Assembly (NCBI GenBank): GCA_021829055.1
Contig: JAJZCS010000161.1
Location: 1 to 5,354, forward strand
DNA from: Pseudomonadota bacterium
GTDB lineage: Bacteria; Pseudomonadota; Alphaproteobacteria; Acetobacterales; Acetobacteraceae
Direction: 5' to 3'
DNA length: 5,354 bases
Part shown: in pieces, positions 1-4,994 of the stretch
Position numbering within the stretch: position 1 is the first letter of the stretch
Layout of the letters: every line of letters starts with the position of its first letter
Translations under genes and position numbers: made by a program
The notes under the pieces: model-generated
Told to the model about the DNA's origin: nothing
Seen by the model: the letters and a program-made list of their open reading frames with translations, nothing else
Databases searched by the model: none

Positions 1-108
1 AAAGCGATATAGCCCGTGTTTCATATCCGCAACAATGAAGATTGCGCCAATTCGCACACCATCGTTCCTGAAGAATGTGCGTTCGATAAATGCCGTCAAT
101 CTCGAGAG

Positions 109-138
109 GCTAACACGCGTGCTACGTTGCCTGTTAGC
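109..138. repeat. 7-bp perfect inverted repeat upstream of the GGDEF-EAL gene
   Basis: The arm gctaaca (109-115) is matched exactly by its reverse complement tgttagc (132-138), with a 16-base spacer. The repeat lies about 108 bases before the start codon at 246. It could be a regulator-binding site or a leader hairpin. There is no T-run after it, so it is unlikely to be a terminator. A 7-base match at this spacing can also arise by chance. Confidence 0.35.
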
Positions 139-228
139 GCTCCGTCCTTACTGCTATTTCGTTCTATGTTCATGAAAGACGCTAGCGCCTAGAATACGAA
201 ATCTCAACTTGCGGGCCGAACGCTCGAC

Positions 229-233
229 AGGAG
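229..233 (+). promoter_or_regulatory. Ribosome-binding site of the GGDEF-EAL gene
   Basis: AGGAG sits twelve bases before the ATG at 246. The spacing is slightly long but acceptable. No other in-frame start nearby has a better motif, so it supports the chosen start. Confidence 0.5.
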
Positions 234-245
234 TGGGCTCGGATT

Positions 246-2348
246 ATGGTCAATATTAACACGACTTACAGCCCTGTTCAGACGATTCCAGCCGCCACAA
301 TCGATCATGTAAGCATCGCGCTGCTTGGCATGGCTTTTCTGGCCTGTCTCGTGGGATCTCTGGCGACGGGTATTCAGGTGGTTCATGGTCTTACGGCACA
401 TGGCCGGTCGCGCTGCTGCTGGTCCGTGGCCGCTTCCGGCAGTTTTGCGACGGCGGTCTGGACCATGCGGCTTCTCACATTGCTGGCGTTTGAACCGTCC
501 AGGGCGATCTTCCCGTGGGTCGACTACGTTCCACTGTTGATTGGATTGACGATTCTTGAGGCGTTCGGAGCCTTTGCATTGATGCTGTTTCGACCCGGCT
601 GGCGATGGAGCCCCGCCGTCGCGGGAACAGGATTGGGTTTTGCGATCGGCTCGGCGCCGCTGTATGGGGTCTATGGCCTTGCGGAAGGACCTGCGGGGGC
701 CGAGGATTTTCTCCTTATCAGCGTGATTGTCCTGTTTGGAGCGATGGCGCTGGCGATGGCGCTGGCGATGGCGCTGGATTTTGTGCGCCGGCCGAAAAGC
801 AAGATGGCAAAACGTCGCGCCGCCGTTCTCGTCACGCTGGCTCTTGCTGTGCCGATCCTAATGGTGATGACCGTGCTCAGTGCGAAACAGGCGCTCACCA
901 CCAACGGAGCTCATGGAACGGTGGTGGGTGCGCTGGGCCTCTGGATGGCCGTGGCGATTGCAGCGAGCGGTGGCATAGTATTGCTTCTTGGATTTGTTAT
1001 CGCGACCCGCAACGAGACCGTGGTACATGACGAGGAACAGGCGCGGCTGTATGAGGAAAAGGCTACGCACTACGACGCCCTGACGGAATTACCGCGGGCC
1101 GCCTTCCTTGAAGAGCGGCTGAACCAGGTGCTTGCGGGTGCCTTGCCGGAACGCCGGTTTGCCTGCCTCTGCGTATCGCCGTTCTGGTTTACGTCCATTA
1201 ATGAAACGTTCTGCCCCCGGACCACGGATGCGTTGCTGGTTGCTGTGGCCGAGCGGCTTCAGCAGATGACCCGGGACACGGACGTAGTTGGCCGGTTCGG
1301 CAGCGACGAGTTTGTGATTCTGCAGCGGCGATCGAACGACCCCGACAGTGCGACGACATTTGCCGAGCGGGTGATCGACACCCTCGACACGCCTTTCGTG
1401 ATCGAAGGAGAGGAGATCGTAGCGGGAGCCAGCGTCGGCATTGCACTGCATCCGGATGACGGTGGCAATGCCGAGCTTCTGCTTCGTAGTGCGCACATAG
1501 CGCTGGGTTTTGCCAAGGCGGACGGGCGGGGACGCTGGCGGTTCTTCGAACCAGAGATGGACGACCTTGTTGTCAAGCGTCGGACCCTCGGGCGTGATCT
1601 GGAGAATGCTTTCGACGCGGGACGGCTGACACTGCAGTATCAGCCCCTGTTTGATTGCAAAACCCGGCAGGTCGCCAGCTTCGAAGCACTGACCCGCTGG
1701 ACCCATCCTTCCCTCGGCGAGGTGCCGCCGTCAGAATTCATTCCCGTTGCCGAAAGCTGTGGCCTGATTGGCAAACTGGGTCTCTGGGTTCTGGAGACGG
1801 CCTGTACCGATGCGTTGCGTTGGCCCGGAACCATCGGTGTGGCCGTGAATGTCTCCCCCCTGCAACTGCGCACAGGTGATTTCGTTGCCGCAACCCGGGG
1901 CATCCTCGAGCGCACCGGCCTCGCCCCCGAGCGACTGGAGCTGGAGATCACGGAAAGCACCCTCATCGACAATCCCGACCAGGCAGCTACCCTCAAGGGG
2001 CTCAAGACCTTGGGAGTCCGCCTCGCCATCGATGATTTCGGAGCGGGGTATTCAAGCCTGAACTATCTCCGCCTCGTTTCCTTCAACTGCATCAAGATCG
2101 ACCGATCCTTCGTCGAAGGTCTGGAAACCGACAAGGATACCGCAACCATCGTCCGCGCCATCGTCGGCCTCGGCCATTCCCTCCGCCTCACCGTTACCGC
2201 AGAAGGCGTCGAAACACCCGCTCAGCTCCGCCGCGTCCACGAACACGGTTGCGACCAAATCCAGGGCTACCTCCTCGGACGCCCCATGCCCATCAGCGAA
2301 ACACCAAAATTACTCACCGAAAGCGCAAGCGCGAATTGCGTCTGGTAG
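246..2348 (+). CDS. Membrane-anchored GGDEF-EAL protein, probable cyclic-di-GMP phosphodiesterase with degenerate MHYT-like sensor
   Basis: A 700-residue inner-membrane protein. About seven hydrophobic helices (near residues 22-43, 58-80, 94-115, 123-145, 155-178, 193-213 and 228-253) form a sensor with the layout of an MHYT domain. A GGDEF domain (about 275-435) and an EAL domain (about 445-690) follow in the cytoplasm. The EAL domain keeps all expected metal and catalytic positions: E480 in FEAL, N535, E570, D596-D597 in DDFGAGYSS, K617, E653 in EGVET and Q673. It should therefore hydrolyse c-di-GMP to pGpG. The GGDEF domain looks catalytically dead: the signature is GSDEF (352-356), the metal-binding Asp of the usual D-x-D-x-F-K motif is S311, and the guanine-binding Asn after LTxLP is R284. 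The inhibitory I-site RDTD (343-346) is intact, so it may still bind c-di-GMP. The three MHYT His positions are replaced. In acetic acid bacteria c-di-GMP typically controls cellulose synthesis and surface attachment; that link is inference here. Confidence 0.93.
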   Translation: MVNINTTYSPVQTIPAATIDHVSIALLGMAFLACLVGSLATGIQVVHGLTAHGRSRCCWSVAASGSFATAVWTMRLLTLLAFEPSRAIFPWVDYVPLLIGLTILEAFGAFALMLFRPGWRWSPAVAGTGLGFAIGSAPLYGVYGLAEGPAGAEDFLLISVIVLFGAMALAMALAMALDFVRRPKSKMAKRRAAVLVTLALAVPILMVMTVLSAKQALTTNGAHGTVVGALGLWMAVAIAASGGIVLLLGFVIATRNETVVHDEEQARLYEEKATHYDALTELPRAAFLEERLNQVLAGALPERRFACLCVSPFWFTSINETFCPRTTDALLVAVAERLQQMTRDTDVVGRFGSDEFVILQRRSNDPDSATTFAERVIDTLDTPFVIEGEEIVAGASVGIALHPDDGGNAELLLRSAHIALGFAKADGRGRWRFFEPEMDDLVVKRRTLGRDLENAFDAGRLTLQYQPLFDCKTRQVASFEALTRWTHPSLGEVPPSEFIPVAESCGLIGKLGLWVLETACTDALRWPGTIGVAVNVSPLQLRTGDFVAATRGILERTGLAPERLELEITESTLIDNPDQAATLKGLKTLGVRLAIDDFGAGYSSLNYLRLVSFNCIKIDRSFVEGLETDKDTATIVRAIVGLGHSLRLTVTAEGVETPAQLRRVHEHGCDQIQGYLLGRPMPISETPKLLTESASANCVW
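741..776 (+). repeat. Three tandem 12-bp repeats inside the GGDEF-EAL gene
   Basis: The unit gcgatggcgctg occurs three times in direct succession and in frame. It encodes AMAL three times (residues 166-177) inside the fifth predicted membrane helix. Because the unit is a multiple of three, gain or loss of a copy would lengthen or shorten the helix by four residues, about one turn, without breaking the frame. Confidence 0.9.
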
Positions 2349-2354
2349 CCTAAC

Positions 2355-2606
2355 ATGGCACACAAACTCTATTCCAGCCGCCCGCATAAAACGTGGCGCC
2401 GCCAGAAGATCGATAGCCTGCGCCCCTCACAGGCTACAATTTTCCCTGATGATCACGAAGCCGTTTTCCCTGATGATCACGAAGCCGTCAGGAAAACTCA
2501 TGCGGAGATCCTTGTCATTCACGAGGCGCCGAAAGGTAAGCGCCGTTTCACTGACCCTGCTGGCGTGATGGTCTCGGCAGGGAACCAAGAGAGCGCTTTA
2601 TCGTAG
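2355..2606 (+). CDS. Small hypothetical ORF (83 aa), doubtful
   Basis: An ATG-started frame begins six bases after the GGDEF-EAL stop and runs 83 codons. The product would be basic and soluble, with no signal peptide or membrane helix. It contains a duplicated FPDDHEAV segment produced by the 24-base tandem repeat. I recognise no family. Against it being a gene: there is no clear ribosome-binding motif before the ATG, and a terminator-like hairpin plus a second inverted repeat lie inside the frame. In favour: codon use is not absurd, and the duplication keeps the frame. It may be a chance ORF across an intergenic repeat region. Confidence 0.22.
   Translation: MAHKLYSSRPHKTWRRQKIDSLRPSQATIFPDDHEAVFPDDHEAVRKTHAEILVIHEAPKGKRRFTDPAGVMVSAGNQESALS
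2414..2443 (+). terminator. Rho-independent terminator candidate for the GGDEF-EAL gene
   Basis: A perfect 7-bp stem tagcctg (2414-2420) / caggcta (2430-2436) encloses a 9-base loop. It is followed by caa and a run of four T (2440-2443). It begins 66 bases past the stop codon at 2348. The T-run is short and slightly offset, so termination may be inefficient. Confidence 0.5.
2441..2488. repeat. Two tandem copies of a 24-bp direct repeat
   Basis: The unit starts tttccctgatgatcac and ends gaagccgt. Copies at 2441-2464 and 2465-2488 are identical. The repeat lies between the GGDEF-EAL gene and the accessory region. Perfect identity of the copies suggests a recent duplication. Confidence 0.92.
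2463..2497. repeat. Imperfect inverted repeat nested in the 24-bp duplication
   Basis: The arm gttttcc (2463-2469) pairs with ggaaaac (2491-2497). After one unpaired C at 2470, tga (2471-2473) pairs with tca (2488-2490), leaving a 14-base loop. The total is ten base pairs with one bulge. The right arm lies just outside the second 24-base copy, so the original element was probably this hairpin and the left part was then duplicated. It could be a hairpin scar of a mobile element or a transcript-stabilising stem. Confidence 0.6.
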
Positions 2607-2896
2607 GGGCTGAAATGGAGCCAAGCCGATACCGGATTTATAGCGCGGGGTGACTAATTGTGCTATGAACCGTCTGTACGATGTTGTCTGAGCGATCCGT
2701 CCGTGTCGTCATCGTCCACAATCAGGCATGCACGGCAGAGCAATGAATCTCCGATCGTTTCGATGGGATGTACAAACTATTTTTGTAGGATGATAGCCAA
2801 CTTTTTGCGCCGCACAAAATTTCTGTGCAGACTTTATTTTGCAAGACAAACAGCTCCGAACGAAGAATCAATGAGTTATGGAGAATTTAGGAGTAA
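2607..2896. other. Gene-poor, AT-rich junction region
   Basis: No supportable gene. Base composition becomes clearly more AT-rich from about 2760 to 2905 than in the preceding gene, which suggests foreign DNA. A plus-strand frame 2658-2906 has only a TTG start, no ribosome-binding motif and no recognisable family. Its last 11 codons from ATG 2871 (MSYGEFRSKLF, stop TAA 2904-2906) look like a natural protein N-terminus. They could be the orphaned start of the nucleotidyltransferase gene whose remnant follows; this is speculative. Confidence 0.4.
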
Positions 2897-3136
2897 GCTT
2901 TTTTAACATGCCACAGCAGCAACAGTTTCCGCAAGTGCACGCGCATCATCAAGTATCTGCGCGATATCAAGATCCGCTCCTTCTTCTCATCAGTGCCGCT
3001 TACGACGCTCCTAGGGTATTACGTCGGCACTGCTAACCAAGGTAACGACGTCTTCGCAGATATGCCACACACGAAAAAGCCGGGGAACGGCCTCGTCCAG
3101 TTAGCGAGCCTGATTTTCGTCAAATGTGCGCAATAA
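2897..3136 (+). pseudogene. Remnant of a SMODS-type CD-NTase (CBASS nucleotidyltransferase), C-terminal core only
   Basis: A plus-strand frame without a usable start codon, opening after TAA 2894-2896 and stopping at TAA 3134-3136. The codons from about 2924 to 3073 read FRKCTRIIKYLRDIK, then SVPLTTLLGYYV, then FADMPHT. This order recalls the helical core of SMODS-type CD-NTases as I remember them: R-x-IRxLKYLRD, then a K/S-SVxLTTLLG-x-x-V segment, then YADVPTTL. Those enzymes make cyclic oligonucleotide signals in CBASS anti-phage defence. The catalytic N-terminal half with the GS and DxD motifs is absent, and the text after FADMPHT no longer resembles the family. The piece therefore looks like a deleted and decayed fragment with no activity. 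Its 3' end overlaps the convergent gene ending at 3120. The assignment is from motif memory, not a database search. Confidence 0.5.
3074..3091 (-). terminator. Weak terminator after the lipoprotein gene pair
   Basis: Read on the minus strand, gccg (3091-3088) pairs with cggc (3082-3079) around a five-base loop, followed by five T (3078-3074). It lies 29 bases beyond the stop of the small helical protein gene at 3120. The 4-bp stem is short, so it is only a candidate. It falls inside the nucleotidyltransferase remnant on the other strand. Confidence 0.4.
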
Positions 3137-3464
3137 AACCAATAGCCTCCCCTATGTAACCAGCTACTTTGCCGGCAATGGCTACATCGGAGATGATGGC
3201 GCCGATGTTGGCGGCTTGTGTCTCGAGTCTTGTCGCTTGAGCGTTCAACTTGGTTGTGTCTAGTGCCAATATTGCGTCGTCAGCGGCAATTAATGCCTGG
3301 GTGAGGGTCGTCTGGATGTTGACGAGCTGGATCCCTAGCATAGTCAACTGATAACTGGCGCTTGGATCAGACGCAGCATTGGCGGCGGCCTGGACAGGAG
3401 GTATTGCAAGATTGATCTGGGTTATCGCATTTTGGATGCTGCTGATTTGAGTTTGCGTCGCCAT
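3120..3464 (-). CDS. Small Ala/Ile/Gln-rich helical protein of unknown function (114 aa)
   Basis: I do not recognise a family. The start is taken as ATG 3464-3462 because GGAG (3477-3474) precedes it by nine bases. An in-frame GTG at 3479 would add five residues but overlaps that motif. The protein has no Cys or Trp and looks almost wholly helical: a Gln/Ile/Asn-rich first helix, a break at IPPVQ and DPSA, a long amphipathic stretch (about residues 36-85), and a Gly/Ala/Ile-rich tail (about 86-114: GAIISDVAIAGKVAGYIG) that could insert into or lie on a membrane. There is no signal peptide. It lies 24 bases after the lipoprotein gene on the same strand, so the two are very probably co-transcribed. 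A structural partner, a secreted peptide or a small pore-forming subunit are all possible; none is shown. Confidence 0.75.
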   Translation of the reverse strand: MATQTQISSIQNAITQINLAIPPVQAAANAASDPSASYQLTMLGIQLVNIQTTLTQALIAADDAILALDTTKLNAQATRLETQAANIGAIISDVAIAGKVAGYIGEAIGFIAHI

Positions 3465-3488
3465 GGTGTTCGACTCCACTTGCGGGAT

Positions 3489-4394
3489 TCATTTGTTAAG
3501 AGCGGCTTGCATTGCCTGAGCTGCCTGCGCTCTTGCGACTAGATCGCTGACGGCACCTACAACTCCCCCAGTTCCGTCTTTAGCAATAGCGTCATTCGCG
3601 CTCACCAGGCTATCGAGGGAAGCGTTAAGGTGCTGGGTGGACCTTGTCTTGTTACTATTCTGAAGGAGGCGGCGTGCGGCTAGGATATCCAGTAGTAGGT
3701 GCCTGTCGCCATTTTTCTTTTCCTGCCTAATGGTCGCGTTTAGCATGTTCGCGAATGCTGCGGCTTTGTCGTTCATATTCATAGCGAGCTGCGTGTTCTC
3801 CTTCGTTAGATAATTCACGACCGTAGCCAGGTTGCCAGATTGCGCGCTGGCGGCTTGTTTAATGTCCTGTAGCTGCTGTCCGGCCAGAACCATGCGAGCA
3901 AGGCCGGCAATCGCCGACTCAACATCTGCGGCTATTGGCCCCGTGCTAGTCAAAAGCCCTTGACTTGTGGCCAGTTTGTTCAAATCAGTGGCAGTTTTTT
4001 GAGCGTTCGCAGAAAGCGTCTTGTCAGTGCCCGTCGATGCGATCGCTTGAAGTTGATCGGCATATAAGGTGACTGCATTCATAACCTTTTGCCGTGTTGC
4101 GATGTCCTGATTCGGCATAACGTCAGGGGCACAAGGAGCTTCAAGATTCAGAGGAGTCTTTGGCACACGGGCCGGATTATTGGCGTACTCAAATGCGGCG
4201 GTGTAAAACTGATAATTGCAGTCGGCTTTCTGGGTAGATTGCAAAAACGCCATCTCTGATGTCGATACCGAGTGCGCACCCTGATCGAACTTAGAGATGG
4301 TATGCTGGACCTGCGTAAGACCACTGCAGCCGGCAATGCCGAGGAGTACCGCTATGCTAGCTATGCTCTGGGCCAACTTAGTGCGCACGCGCAT
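3489..4394 (-). CDS. Putative outer-membrane lipoprotein of unknown function (301 aa)
   Basis: The N-terminus is a classic lipoprotein signal: basic MRVRTK, a hydrophobic core, and lipobox IAGC with the lipidated Cys at residue 23. Ser at the next position suggests sorting to the outer membrane rather than retention in the inner one. The mature part is largely helical and Ala/Gln/Asn-rich. Cys59 and Cys88 could form a periplasmic disulfide. A long helical region (about 95-245) follows, then a Lys/Arg-rich stretch (about 225-252), a Gly-rich turn (KDGTGGVVG, 272-280) and an Ala-rich terminal helix. I recognise no named family. The GGGAG motif (4400-4396) is only one base from the ATG but seven bases from the GTG at 4388. 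The true start may therefore be that GTG, giving 299 residues with the signal peptide unchanged. The gene leads a probable two-gene operon with the small helical protein. Its codon use is less GC-biased than that of the GGDEF-EAL gene, suggesting transfer. Confidence 0.85.
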   Translation of the reverse strand: MRVRTKLAQSIASIAVLLGIAGCSGLTQVQHTISKFDQGAHSVSTSEMAFLQSTQKADCNYQFYTAAFEYANNPARVPKTPLNLEAPCAPDVMPNQDIATRQKVMNAVTLYADQLQAIASTGTDKTLSANAQKTATDLNKLATSQGLLTSTGPIAADVESAIAGLARMVLAGQQLQDIKQAASAQSGNLATVVNYLTKENTQLAMNMNDKAAAFANMLNATIRQEKKNGDRHLLLDILAARRLLQNSNKTRSTQHLNASLDSLVSANDAIAKDGTGGVVGAVSDLVARAQAAQAMQAALNK

Positions 4395-4415
4395 GCTCCC
4401 ACCACATCGGCCGCC

Positions 4416-4763
4416 CTACGCCAACCGAACTATTCGGTGCGAAGGTAGCATTTTGCCGATGACGAATTCAACGTTTAGTGACAGCCATGTGGGTTTCTGG
4501 ACCGGGCAGACTTCCGCTCGTAGCGGTTGGCCCCTAAGTCGGCCGCAAGCAAGCCAGTCGGCTGGTCCCAAAACTACGATTCCTGGTCTATACCGATGCC
4601 ATTCGACTATATGGCAAAATGCGTCACACTCTCTTGCGCTCTCCGGGTTTCTGCCTACCTCACCAAGCTGTCGAAGGGCTCCGTGATGGGCAGATAATTC
4701 AGGTAAGTCATCGAGGAAAGACATCGCAACTCTCAAAGCAGGACGCCGTGGCTGTGCCGGCAT
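4416..4763 (-). CDS. Doubtful hypothetical ORF (115 aa) upstream of the lipoprotein gene
   Basis: An ATG-started frame of 115 codons that stops 21 bases before the lipoprotein start on the same strand. That spacing would suit an operon. A second ATG at 4724 (MSFLDDLPELS) has a weak GAGAG motif before it and would give 102 residues. The product has Cys and Trp residues but no signal peptide, membrane helix or motif I recognise. Codon use shows no strong bias. A different plus-strand frame over 4524-4790 (without a good start) reads about as well, so the coding strand here is uncertain. It may be decayed DNA. Confidence 0.25.
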   Translation of the reverse strand: MPAQPRRPALRVAMSFLDDLPELSAHHGALRQLGEVGRNPESARECDAFCHIVEWHRYRPGIVVLGPADWLACGRLRGQPLRAEVCPVQKPTWLSLNVEFVIGKMLPSHRIVRLA

Positions 4764-4948
4764 GCAACCGAAAGCGAGCGACTTTCTAGAATTGCGGGTG
4801 ATCGGTCATTGGCAAGCCCCTGCATGGTAGTCCAGTCTATGTGTAGGTAATCATCGTTGATTTTGGGCCGCATTGTTATGACTGGCCGCACGGCATTCCC
4901 ATATCGTAAGGCCTTGCTCATGCCTACGAATTCTTTTGATCTTGTCAC
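4733..4948 (-). CDS. Small hypothetical ORF (71 aa) with a good ribosome-binding site
   Basis: GTG at 4948-4946 is preceded by AAGGA (4962-4958) with nine bases between, better start context than most small ORFs here. The product is soluble and basic, with the readable stretch PVITMRPKINDDYLHIDW in its middle. No family is recognised. Its last ten codons overlap the ORF at 4416-4763 in another frame. Either the two are translationally coupled small genes, or one longer gene has been split by a frameshift near 4740-4790. The gene begins about 47 bases from the likely IS630 end, so the insertion may have removed its promoter. Confidence 0.35.
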   Translation of the reverse strand: MTRSKEFVGMSKALRYGNAVRPVITMRPKINDDYLHIDWTTMQGLANDRSPAILESRSLSVACRHSHGVLL

Positions 4949-4994
4949 AGGGATGTTTCCTTCACTGGAAAGTGATTCGGAAAAGCGCTTGAGC

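Larger units (their letters stand above)
1..245. other. Upstream region of the GGDEF-EAL gene; possible start of a divergent gene at the left edge
   Basis: No complete gene is visible here. On the minus strand a frame runs off the left edge and reads like protein (RIGAIFIVADMKHG). A GTG at 57-55 would start it, with an AGGA ribosome-binding motif at 69-66 and eight bases between them. Only 19 codons lie inside the window, so this is a possible divergent gene, not an established one. On the plus strand a 46-codon frame from ATG 35 also exists and has no family resemblance. The leader of the GGDEF-EAL gene carries a 7-base inverted repeat (109-138) and an AGGAG motif at 229-233. I found no convincing -35/-10 pair. 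Confidence 0.3.

Noticed and set aside
1089..1706. A 205-codon open frame on the minus strand inside the GGDEF-EAL gene
   Set aside because: It lies wholly opposite a gene with clear domain motifs, and its product has no recognisable features. It is a by-product of high-GC coding sequence.
2658..2906. An 82-codon plus-strand frame with a TTG start
   Set aside because: There is no ribosome-binding motif, no family resemblance and an AT-rich low-complexity context. Only its last 11 codons look protein-like, and these are noted as part of the junction region.
2903..2989. Minus-strand frame reading EEGADLDIAQILDDARALAE and ending at TAA 2905-2903
   Set aside because: It looks like a protein C-terminus at first, but two stop codons directly precede it, no start exists, and the plus-strand frame over the same DNA matches a known family better.
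2908..3036. A 42-codon ATG frame on the plus strand beginning with a Gln-rich stretch
   Set aside because: It is out of frame with the CD-NTase-like reading, which explains the same DNA better. The AGGAG motif is 14 bases away, too far for a normal start.
4442..4471. A TTGAAT / TACCTT pair as promoter for the lipoprotein gene
   Set aside because: The spacing is 18 bases, but only three of six bases match in the -10 element. This is too weak to report as a site.
4297..4686. A 129-codon plus-strand frame overlapping the 5' part of the lipoprotein gene
   Set aside because: It runs antisense to the signal peptide region of a convincing lipoprotein, is rich in Ser, Pro and Arg as shadow frames are, and has no good ribosome-binding motif.
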